Positions 48,845-57,331 of a DNA stretch of 64,000 nt are shown one piece after another. The DNA comes from Fragilaria crotonensis (lineage: Eukaryota; Bacillariophyta; Fragilariophyceae; Fragilariales; Fragilariaceae), in assembly GCA_022925895.1 (NCBI GenBank), contig JAKSYS010000881.1:372001-436000 (forward strand), written 5' to 3'. The position numbers were made by a program, and so were the translations under genes. The notes under the pieces are model-generated. The model saw only the letters and a list, made by a program, of their open reading frames with translations. It made no database searches and was not told the DNA's origin. The stretch's first letter is position 1; each line of letters starts with the position of its first letter.

Positions 48845-49591
48845 TTGTAGGTGGAAACTTCTTCAATAGGGCGTGTGAAGCGTGATGCAATCAACACACT
48901 GAAGGTGCTATCCCGTGCCATAGTATGAGCAAAGTCTTAGCGCGTAAAACCGCTATGCACGCTATCTGTATTAATGCTAAGTTCCGCGTGCTAGAATGGT
49001 TCCAGGCCACCATGTAGGAGTATACGTATATTGTCGTCTCAACTCTCTTCAATCCATAGTGTACGGCTATCTAATACTAGTGCACTACCAGCGCTGCGTC
49101 GATAGCTTCTACTACATGGATGCAGCAATAAATTGTCCTTCTCTCATATTTTTGTTGCAGTTTCCGCCGTCCATTGTAAGGATCTGAGTGGCGGTCTTAT
49201 GTTAGAGATGTTAGTTGTTATAACTTGGTCAGAGAAGGAAAATTCGAATACGTATGCCTAGCATAAAACGCAATACTCCAGTGTAGGAGCACAACATACT
49301 GACCCACTGACTGTCATACTGTCATACTGTCATTCTGTCATATCATACGATGTATCTGGTATCTGCCGCAATCACAACAAATGCGCGGTGCGGCTGTGAC
49401 AACGAGTACACGAGCACGTGGTACTACTACACTACCGTAGTACCAGGGACAGGTACTGGAATAGTGTCATCCAATACCAGTACTGTAACACGTACGTTGT
49501 TGACATGGAATGAATTGACGTGTCGTCTGTCACACGCAACTGAGTGAACCCATCCATACTCCTTCTCTGTGCTGTCCCAATTACCTTGACG
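48845..49591. other. Intergenic, between fusion gene and FtsY gene
   Basis: Contains the 3' flank of the fusion gene and the promoter of the plastid FtsY gene. A 9-base tandem repeat (tgtcatact units) lies at about 49312-49345. No coding frame recognised. Confidence 0.6.
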
Positions 49592-51104
49592 ATGACGGCA
49601 CTGCGGTCGCTCATCCTGGCAAATGCGCTTTTCTCTCTACTGAAAAATAGCGCTGCCTTTGCTCCGCCGCGACATGATCGCCAAACGCACTCCACATCAA
49701 CTACTTTGCCCATGGTCTTTCAAAACTTCTTGAAGAAAACTGGACAACAGCTCAGCGATGTGGCCCAGGCCAGTTATGAGGGTCGCCTGGGTGAAGGATT
49801 CTTCAATGGCTTGGCCAAAAGTAGAAACATGTTGAAGCAAAATCTGGAGCTGCTCTTGACTGGAAAATCGGATGATATGATGGAGGATCTGTTGGACATC
49901 TTACTCCAAGCTGATTTGAGAATGGCCACGTCGGAAGACGTGGTGAATGAAGTCAAGTCTCTGGCTGCTAATGGCCAACGATTGAAAACTCGAGAGGATC
50001 TAATGAGTGTTATGCGAGGAAAGATCCTTGAGGCGTTAGATACTGGCAAGTCCGGTCTAGTTCAATTTTCTGAACAGGAGGGCATTCCGACAGTCCTGTT
50101 CATCATGGGAGCCAATGGAATGGGAAAGACGACAACGATTGGAAAAATTGCGCATCGCTTGCGGACTGAAGGTAATCAGACCGTTCTCATGGCAGCATGT
50201 GACACATTTCGTGCAGGAGCTGTCGAACAACTTCAATTGTGGGCGGATCGCGCTGGTGTCGACTGCTTTGCGCCGACCGAGGCCGCCTCTACTCCAGCGG
50301 CAGTCTTGTATGGGGCCTTGGATATGGCCATGGCAGGAAAGTATGACACACTTTTGGTAGACACCAGTGGTCGGCTTTCGAACAACGATGCACTGACAGC
50401 AGAGCTGGCCAAGATGAAGCGAGTCATCCAAAAACGCTTGAGTGTCGAAAACGACGACGAGGGTAGGCCGGTACCAAACCTGTCTGTTCCACACGAGACA
50501 CTCCTGGTTATCGATGCTGCACAGGGCCGAATGGCGTTGGACTCGGCCAAGGTTTGGGATAAAGAAATTGGATTGACGGGATTGATCCTTACAAAGTTGG
50601 ATGGAAGTGCGCGTGGTGGAAGTGTCGTTGCGGTCAGTCGCGAGTTGGCACTGCCCGTAAAGCTTATCGGAGTTGGCGAGGGCATTGCAGACTTACAGGA
50701 TGTAAGTTTGGAGATACATGATTTGGTGTTTGTGACAGGGATAAAGAGAGATCGCTCACCACCTGTTTTGTGACTTGTAGTTTCAGCCCGATGTCTTTGT
50801 GGATGGTCTCTTAGGAATCGGTAAAGCCTTTGGCGGTAAGTCTGTGAACGAAGGCAAAGACCTGGAGTCTCGACTATCTGCCATGCGAAAGGAACGCGAT
50901 AGTCAGGCTAAGAATCCAGTGAAAAAAGTCGTCACCAAGCCACCTGCGTTTCCTTGGAATACTGTGCAGCCTGAACCGATTCTTCAACCGACGGGTACTA
51001 GTACGACTGATTTCGAAGGCGTGACTCCCATAACAGACTTCCAACCTGGAGGTCGAGGCGGAATGGGAGGCAGCAAGAGCAAGAAGAAGAAAAAGAAGAA
51101 GTAG
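49592..51104 (+). CDS. ftsY: Plastid signal recognition particle receptor FtsY
   Basis: GTPase that docks the plastid SRP to the thylakoid membrane for delivery of light-harvesting proteins. Two exons: 49592-50701 and 50781-51104, with a 79-nt GT-AG intron; 477 residues. The start gives a signal peptide followed by S-A-A-F-A-P-P, the ASAFAP-type plastid import motif. Then come the N domain (K-T-G-Q-Q-L-S-D-V, L-L-T-G-K), the P-loop G-A-N-G-M-G-K-T-T-T, D-T-F-R-A-G-A-V-E-Q, D-T-S-G-R, T-K-L-D-G and the closing G-V-G-E-G-I-A-D-L-Q-D-F. Unlike most FtsY, a tail of about 90 residues follows, ending in S-K-S-K-K-K-K-K-K-K. An upstream GTG also opens the frame (49544) but the ATG is preferred. Confidence 0.92.
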
Positions 51105-51110
51105 AAAACC

Positions 51111-52124
51111 CTACTTAGACGCCATTGTCAAGGTAAACTGCAAAAGCTGTTCATTCGGAAAATAGTCTTTGGGATTGGGTCGATATTCTGGGTCGACAAA
51201 GTAGGTTTCATAAGAGGATTCAATCCCTGCGCTTTCCCACATGGCAGCCAGTGTGGCTCCAACAAAGTCGGGTATGAATCGCGATTGTTCCCCTGTGATT
51301 TGCAAACTTGCACCTAACGTGGCTGGAAAATAGATGCTCACCAAACAATTGACGGATCCTCCACTGGTTAGATCGTTGTCATCGAGTTCATCGAACATCG
51401 CACTGTCATCCTCCTTGTCACCCGCCACACGATATCCAGTACAGTATTGAGACGAGGTAAAGCATTCCAGAATCTCCGTCATGGAGTCCACGGTGCTCGT
51501 TAGCGGTGCCGAACGATTCTTCGAAGGCTTTTTCGGAAAGAGTCCTGGCGTATTATATATTTCTCGTCCAATCGTTCGAGCAAAGGTATCGCGCTGCTTG
51601 TAGTCAGGTAGTAGTTCTGATGCTGTCTTCCAGAAAGCGTAGCTTGAAATATCAAAATAGTACTGATCGGATAATAGCGCGTCTCTCCACGGCGCTTTCG
51701 ATTGGAACGATCGACTGGCGGCAGTTCGAATGCTTTCCACTCGTTCCACTATGGACGACTTGTCTCTGTCTGGTACCATATTGGACAGCACCTTGTATGG
51801 GATGCACGAGACGAGATCATCGTCCAACAAGAGTGGTTGGAGTGGTCGAGTCAAAATCCGGGGTTCGGGAGCATGCGGAATCTGCGAGGCAGCTTTGGTT
51901 CCTTGCTTGGGGTTGCCTTGGAATAAGTCACGCATGTAGTACTCCAAATCGTATTCAGCTGCTCCCTGAACAGCATTTGATGGATCTGGGAGGTATGCAG
52001 ATGTAACACCAGATGCTATCAAGAGAAATCGTTCCAAGAAACGACGACGAGACGGGGTCTGCTGCCATGCAACGACGGGACTCAACAGGAGGATCATCTC
52101 GACAAAAATACATCGCACTCGCAT
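51111..52124 (-). CDS. Predicted plastid-targeted protein, function unknown
   Basis: 337 residues, convergent with the FtsY gene and only six bases from its stop. The ATG at 52124 gives a short signal peptide ending S-P-V-V-A-W-Q-Q, like the diatom plastid A-S-A-F site with Trp at the cleavage point, followed by P-S-R-R-R-F-L-E-R-F-L-L-I-A-S-G, a twin-arginine-like hydrophobic segment that could send it to the thylakoid lumen. The mature part has D-Q-Y-Y-F-D-I-S-S-Y-A-F-W and a C-terminal region (F-I-P-D-F-V-G-A-T-L-A-A-M-W). No family recognised. The reading frame extends upstream to 52175 but starts there without ATG. Confidence 0.75.
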   Translation of the reverse strand: MRVRCIFVEMILLLSPVVAWQQTPSRRRFLERFLLIASGVTSAYLPDPSNAVQGAAEYDLEYYMRDLFQGNPKQGTKAASQIPHAPEPRILTRPLQPLLLDDDLVSCIPYKVLSNMVPDRDKSSIVERVESIRTAASRSFQSKAPWRDALLSDQYYFDISSYAFWKTASELLPDYKQRDTFARTIGREIYNTPGLFPKKPSKNRSAPLTSTVDSMTEILECFTSSQYCTGYRVAGDKEDDSAMFDELDDNDLTSGGSVNCLVSIYFPATLGASLQITGEQSRFIPDFVGATLAAMWESAGIESSYETYFVDPEYRPNPKDYFPNEQLLQFTLTMASK

Positions 52125-52662
52125 ATCACCTGATATGAACGCTGTGAAAGAGACTATTGGAAAGAAGGGGAACAAGACCTGTACTCGGAGTACTTCTAAT
52201 TGAATTGAGCATGGTATTCAGACCAAGAACGCAAACTCATATTTCTGTGTCATCGACGTGATGAGTGACTGAATGAGGTGGAGCATTAATGAAGAGAGTC
52301 AGTGAGACAAGACTGTACAGTATACATGGGACTCAGTACTCAGTATGAAGTATTTACTGTACTCATAGTAGCAATCCATAGTAGTACAGTACTGTTAGTG
52401 TACTGTACCAATGTATTGTAGTTCCTGATATCGAAACCTGACATTTCAGATGTGAACGTGTTGACGTTTTCAGACACCCCATGGCCAACCCAACCCACAC
52501 TTGTCTGCGACCTGGGGAAAGAGACCAGGGCGCGTGGAATAGGGTGGGTGGAGATCTGTGTAGTCAAAGACCGAATCCCACAGCAATCATCTACCACAAA
52601 GACAAGCGGTAGGAGGCCATACCTAGAGACCTGAGGCTGGTGACTCTGACGGCGAAACCAGA
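52125..52662. other. Divergent promoter region
   Basis: Separates the minus-strand plastid protein from the plus-strand sulfotransferase-like gene, so it must hold both promoters. Short palindromes such as tactcggagtac (near 52190) occur. No coding frame recognised. Confidence 0.6.
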
Positions 52663-53736
52663 ATGCCAATAACTGAGCGAACAAGACTCGTCGCGTCTTT
52701 AGGAATATGTTCGCACATACCAGTCAGGTGTCAAAGCGTAGTGATACGACATGGACGTTCGTTCAGGCCAGTTTTTCAAGTCGGAATGCTTTTCTTCGTC
52801 GTGGTATCGGCTCATCTGATGCTGAAAGGTATGGATCCACTTCAGGGTTGTGACGTCTTGACAACACGAATAGCTATCAAGGAAGATAAAATTACGAAAC
52901 CAAGCAGTGGCACGTCATTGAAAGTCCATCCTCAATTCGTCTTTCTCGTCGGCACTGAAGGTTCTGGTCATCACTTGTGGTACAGTCTTATCGAAAAGTC
53001 GCCGAATGTCCAACGACTAAAAAATTTAGGCTTGCTGCAGGCCGCAATTGGCGTCACTGTCCAGCTCTACTCAAAACACAACCTCGACAAATCTCTCTTT
53101 GCTGGACCTGCATGTGATGCAAATTGGAATGCCACCTATTTGGTAGAACAAACCGCGCACAAATTGAGGCTGGTTGCCACGACATTGCCACCCAACCTGG
53201 CCGTCCCTCTCAATGGCCTTCCAGGGACACACTACGAATCAGGTATGATATCCTACCCCAACTTTAGGCGCCCCGCGCATTGTGGTGATTTTCGACATCC
53301 AGATCTGCGACTCCTGGAGCAAGCGTGTCAGGACGCGCAGGTTTCTTGTCACATTATCCTACAGTATCGCGATCCACTCGCGACTCTGCGATCGACAACG
53401 ATCAAGCGTCGCCTTCATACAGTTGGGTATGCCATTGCCTTGTATACAGCCATGTACCAGACTGTGACAATGCAGCTCTCAGCGTTGCCCGTCTCCTCGC
53501 TGCAATGTTGTTGGGATTCCAGTGACGCACATCCACCGGCACAATTGGGGATCCTTTTGGGACACACCACGGATGAGGAATTTCGCATCGAGTTTGCAAA
53601 AAACTTTATCCCTTCATCGTCCACCAACCTCACTCGAGCGGACGTCATTCCCCCTCACTTGGACATGTCCTTTGACGGCATGTTGGCGGCCTTCAACCAA
53701 CTTAAAGCCAAATGCCTCGAAATGCAAGGTGCGTAA
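52663..53736 (+). CDS. Sulfotransferase-like type II membrane protein
   Basis: 357 residues as an unspliced frame. After about 40 basic residues a single hydrophobic segment (G-M-L-F-F-V-V-V-S-A) suggests a type II Golgi or ER anchor. Next comes F-L-V-G-T-E-G-S-G-H-H-L-W-Y, which resembles the 5'-phosphosulfate loop of PAPS-dependent sulfotransferases, and I-L-Q-Y-R-D-P-L-A-T-L-R-S-T, which resembles the 3'-phosphate motif. Many Asn-X-Ser/Thr sites agree with a lumenal position. A short GT-AG intron (53729-53786) would replace the last two residues with a longer tail ending at 54019, where the frame stays open; this version is uncertain. The substrate is unknown. Confidence 0.65.
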   Translation: MPITERTRLVASLGICSHIPVRCQSVVIRHGRSFRPVFQVGMLFFVVVSAHLMLKGMDPLQGCDVLTTRIAIKEDKITKPSSGTSLKVHPQFVFLVGTEGSGHHLWYSLIEKSPNVQRLKNLGLLQAAIGVTVQLYSKHNLDKSLFAGPACDANWNATYLVEQTAHKLRLVATTLPPNLAVPLNGLPGTHYESGMISYPNFRRPAHCGDFRHPDLRLLEQACQDAQVSCHIILQYRDPLATLRSTTIKRRLHTVGYAIALYTAMYQTVTMQLSALPVSSLQCCWDSSDAHPPAQLGILLGHTTDEEFRIEFAKNFIPSSSTNLTRADVIPPHLDMSFDGMLAAFNQLKAKCLEMQGA

Positions 53737-54164
53737 TAGTGATACCTCGTACTCCAGCACATGGTTCTGTCACGTTGACACCGCAGTTCGGGCTGAGTAC
53801 ATGCCGCAGACAATTCCTGTTCCGAGCTTCAAGGTCGTCAGTCACATTCATTTGAGCTCTGGACGTGTGTGTGACTTCAGAAGAATATCGTTGCATGCAT
53901 GTGCCGTTGTAATTGGAGGAACGCATTATTTCAGTCTGGATGGTGCCCGTCAGGACACGGAACTTGTGGCGAAACTTCGTTGTGATTACCCACTTGCTGG
54001 ATCGTCCATCGAGGACTGAGCTTATTCCGCTCGATACCAGTCGCCGTTCTGTGGGAATAATATTCCAAACCATAAACATCCTGACTACGCTCGAAAGCTC
54101 ACAACTCTATGAACATACAAAAACAAACGACAGTTTATCCCTGATGACATTGCCACTGTGTAGC

Positions 54165-54815
54165 CTATAGACTTGTCACGTAATCGCTGCATCCTGGATG
54201 GGATCCTCCATTCGCCACAAATACCTTGCAGATTTCAGTCTTGAAATCAAGGTTTTCTTCGTCCAAATGTGTTCCATCGATCTCAATCCACGGAACATAT
54301 TTGTGAGCCTTTGGTGTAGCTTCAGCAGCCGCCTGAATTAGCTTGCGAACCGCACACGGTGTATCATGACAGGCTTCAATACCAGACCACCATACAGTAG
54401 TAGCGCATTGTTCGAATAAAGTGGGGTCAAATGGATCGTCGTGGTGACCCATAGGCAAGGTTTGCGCCAGGCATGCCAAAAATGGTAGATATTCCTTCGG
54501 ATCAGGATTCATGTAGATGGCACAGAGCTCATAGACATTTGCATCACATTCTCCTTGTCCGTGTTGGCATTCAACAGTTCCATTGCTCCCAAGATGAGCA
54601 TTCCCAAAGGGTATCATCTGCAAATCTATAACGTCAGGACCGAGCTGGCTGTAGACTGGAACGAGTTGTTCCCTGACAAAGTTTTCACAATCCGGACACA
54701 AGGCCTCCGTACAAACGAGCACCTTCACAGCTTCTGGGGCGCCATGATTTGTGGCGACTGCTGTCGCTAAAGACGAGGCAGCTAGGAAGAGCACGGCGCG
54801 GCCACTTCTCAACAT
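54165..54815 (-). CDS. GILT-type thiol reductase
   Basis: 216 residues; a thiol reductase of the gamma-interferon-inducible lysosomal family, which opens disulfides in acidic compartments. It has an N-terminal signal peptide (A-V-L-F-L-A-A-S-S-L-A-T-A), the active-site C-P-D-C near residue 40 and the diagnostic GILT signature C-Q-H-G-Q-G-E-C-D-A-N-V-Y-E-L-C near residue 83-98, matched in every fixed position. Further cysteines near residues 136-154 fit the family. It is convergent with the sulfotransferase-like gene. Vacuolar location is inferred from family knowledge. Confidence 0.92.
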   Translation of the reverse strand: MLRSGRAVLFLAASSLATAVATNHGAPEAVKVLVCTEALCPDCENFVREQLVPVYSQLGPDVIDLQMIPFGNAHLGSNGTVECQHGQGECDANVYELCAIYMNPDPKEYLPFLACLAQTLPMGHHDDPFDPTLFEQCATTVWWSGIEACHDTPCAVRKLIQAAAEATPKAHKYVPWIEIDGTHLDEENLDFKTEICKVFVANGGSHPGCSDYVTSL

Positions 54816-55344
54816 TGTGTGCAGTCATAGTGATTTGCTCACGCAATTTCCAACGTTAAAACGGCCACTTGCAGCACCTGCGCCACCGGTACAAATGAAA
54901 AGTCACGTATACTGTATACTACAGATGAAGTAATACGAGCATTATTACGGAGTTCTGCTTGGACTCCGAGCACGATGTTTAGTTTTTGGAAATGATTCGT
55001 GGTTTCGTACTCGTAGTGATCGAGTCGGTGAGCGATGGTACTGAGAAGGACTGAGTTAGTATTACAAATGTAATCAATGTACTTTTGAGTGTTGTGCCTA
55101 TAAGTTAGCGGAGTGGAGTACAGTATTGAGAGCCAGAGAAGCGTAGTGGAGAGTCCACATGGACCAATCCCTCAAACATAGAACAGATTCTATATTTGAT
55201 GGAAAAGGGTCACGTAGACGTATGTGCCAACTCACTCTATAAAATAACTTATTCCTCTCATTACTTCAGCGCCTCAACATCGTGTGCATAAGGTTTTGGA
55301 CAATATAGAACCTCGCAACCAAACCGCCTACCTCACTGTCTTCA
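54816..55344. other. Intergenic, no gene recognised
   Basis: Upstream of the GILT gene. No coding frame; probably holds the GILT promoter and the 3' flank of the next minus-strand gene. Confidence 0.6.
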
Positions 55345-55454
55345 GCGCCGTACCTTCCGGTTACCCTTGAATCGAAATACCGCCTTACCGCCACCGGGGG
55401 CGCTGTACCTTCTGGTTACCCTTGAATCTAAATACCGCCTTACCACCACGGCAG
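55345..55454 (-). repeat. Tandem duplication of a gene's 3' end (55 bp units)
   Basis: Two adjacent 55-bp units (about 55345-55399 and 55400-55454) share taccttc, ggttacccttgaatc and aaataccgccttacc. On the minus strand each unit encodes G-G-K-A-V-F-R-F-K-G-N followed by a basic tail. The upstream unit (higher coordinates) is the real C-terminus; the other copy lies past the stop codon. Confidence 0.85.
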
Positions 55455-56836
55455 TCCTTGATCCCGTCGCTGATGAAGAATGCGTCGTATGCATCTTCAT
55501 CGTCACCCTCATTACCAATACTTCCCGATTCACCGAGGCTTTCGTCGCACAAGCGAACACTCGGAAGTCTGTTTTCCACAATGCTTTCCATCGTGCCTTT
55601 CCTTCCGAATCTCAGGGCGTCGCTGTAGGATAATGGTACTGAGCTGATGGACTTCACAGAGGCAACGTCAGAGATGAAGCTCCATTCATCTCCGTCTCCG
55701 GAATTCACATCACCATGATATGTGACACTAATAGTTGTGGTGTGTACTTCGCTCCAATCGTCGCACCACGACTGGTCAGCCGCATCGACTCCGATCGTAG
55801 GGAAAGCCAAGTCTGATTTGTTTACCTCGTCGGTGAGCATCAACTGCTGAACCATACTTCCGTCCAAGTCACTGACAATGGTGGTGCTCTCAACTCTTTC
55901 TTCATCATGATTACCATTATCGTAATATCCGAGGACATGATTTCGATTGCAAAGGTACTCGAGATAGTCATCATAAGCATGAAAGTCATGGGGTGACAAC
56001 TCTTCATCGGAGCAACCTCTCGCAGAGAAATGCTCTAGATGGTATGCCAGCTCACGGTCGGAGCAGAGTCTCGGAGAAAAATGGTCCAAATCGTATTCGT
56101 CTTCCACTTGCAGTCTCGGCTTTCTCTCCTTTTTAGCAACAGCGTGGGGAATTTCGGGTAAGTACTCGCGCCACGGAGAGCGTAACACAATGTTCTGAAT
56201 TTCCTTCATGGAGTAAGTTTCGAATTTAAAGACAGCCTTGGTACTCTCGTTTAAGGCATTCAAGATGCAAGCATCGTACTCTCGATGCCCAAAGAATTCT
56301 ATGCACCCGAACTCACACATCCAGGATGCGAACGTTTGGGATCTTTCGATATCGTTGTCCTGGGAACGTGTTGCAAGTGACAAGACTACGAGGGCAAGGT
56401 ATGTTCGAGCAATGCTGGCGTGGCCAGCATGTGCCGCATAGTATAATGCCGAGCGCTTCTCAATACTAGGAGCAACCAAGCATCGCACCATTAGCTGAAA
56501 CGTCCGGTCCGTAATACAGCGTCCGAAGCAAGAGCAGGCAATTTTTACAACCAAGGTACATGCATCTTCGATTCGTCCTTGCTTGGAGTAATTCCTGAGG
56601 TCCTCGAGATCGTCAGCAGAAGCCAATAGCTTGTTGCGCAAGCCTCGGATGCCACCGCTCTCTGGATTGTGATTTCTTTGATTCTTCTTTTTCCTTTGTT
56701 GCTCCTTGTTCGTGACGTGTGACTTCAAAAACTTGGAATTTTTATTTTTGTCGTCGATGATGGGTCTGCGAACAGGGAGGCGAACAACGTGACCATCCTC
56801 GGCGTAGCCAAGTCTCGACTGAGGATGCTTCACCAT
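55385..56836 (-). CDS. Ankyrin-like protein of unknown function
   Basis: 483 residues from the ATG at 56836. The N-terminus is very basic with K-K-K-N-Q-R-N-H, possibly nuclear. Residues about 140-165 read S-A-L-Y-Y-A-A-H-A-G-H-A-S-I-A-R, which resembles one ankyrin repeat. An internal near-repeat follows, H-F-S-P-R-L-C-S-D-R-E-L and H-F-S-A-R-G-C-S-D-E-E-L, about 20 residues apart. The last third is acidic. The C-terminal G-K-A-V-F-R-F-K-G-N is duplicated just beyond the stop. No known family was recognised and no function is proposed. Confidence 0.7.
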   Translation of the reverse strand: MVKHPQSRLGYAEDGHVVRLPVRRPIIDDKNKNSKFLKSHVTNKEQQRKKKNQRNHNPESGGIRGLRNKLLASADDLEDLRNYSKQGRIEDACTLVVKIACSCFGRCITDRTFQLMVRCLVAPSIEKRSALYYAAHAGHASIARTYLALVVLSLATRSQDNDIERSQTFASWMCEFGCIEFFGHREYDACILNALNESTKAVFKFETYSMKEIQNIVLRSPWREYLPEIPHAVAKKERKPRLQVEDEYDLDHFSPRLCSDRELAYHLEHFSARGCSDEELSPHDFHAYDDYLEYLCNRNHVLGYYDNGNHDEERVESTTIVSDLDGSMVQQLMLTDEVNKSDLAFPTIGVDAADQSWCDDWSEVHTTTISVTYHGDVNSGDGDEWSFISDVASVKSISSVPLSYSDALRFGRKGTMESIVENRLPSVRLCDESLGESGSIGNEGDDEDAYDAFFISDGIKDCRGGKAVFRFKGNQKVQRPRWR

Positions 56837-57331
56837 CTTTTGTTTGTATCCAAACTGTAGCTTTTATGTTACTCACCAATCCCCAACACGGCAAACGCGC
56901 TTCCTGTCTCGAGCTGACTGGACTGAAAGTGTTCGACCGACGAAGAATTCACGAAGAAGCGTGTTTCATCCCGAATTCCAGTCGTTGATGGCATATATTT
57001 GTTCTCGGCTGAGTTTTCCGTCAGATGTCTTGCTTAATTTAGCTGTCATACGTATGATATGTCCATATGACTTCTACGTGTATCAAAGCCTGCTACGGAG
57101 TGACAATGTATGCGAAGGCACCGAGCTGCCCAACTCCTACTAGTAGCATGCGGTATACAAGATATCATAGAGAGTAGAGACAGGATATTAAGGATACGCA
57201 TCCACATGCTATTATGCTCGTATTCGTACCTCATGTATTCCGAGTTCCGAGTATCAAGCTCATCACAGCTTTACTGCGTAAAACTAACAGCCTATTTATT
57301 CCTATCGCATGAAGAGCTGCTAATGTTGGCT
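56837..57331. other. Intergenic, no gene recognised
   Basis: Between two minus-strand genes; must hold the promoter of the ankyrin-like gene and the 3' UTR of the HSP90 gene. No coding frame recognised. Confidence 0.6.
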
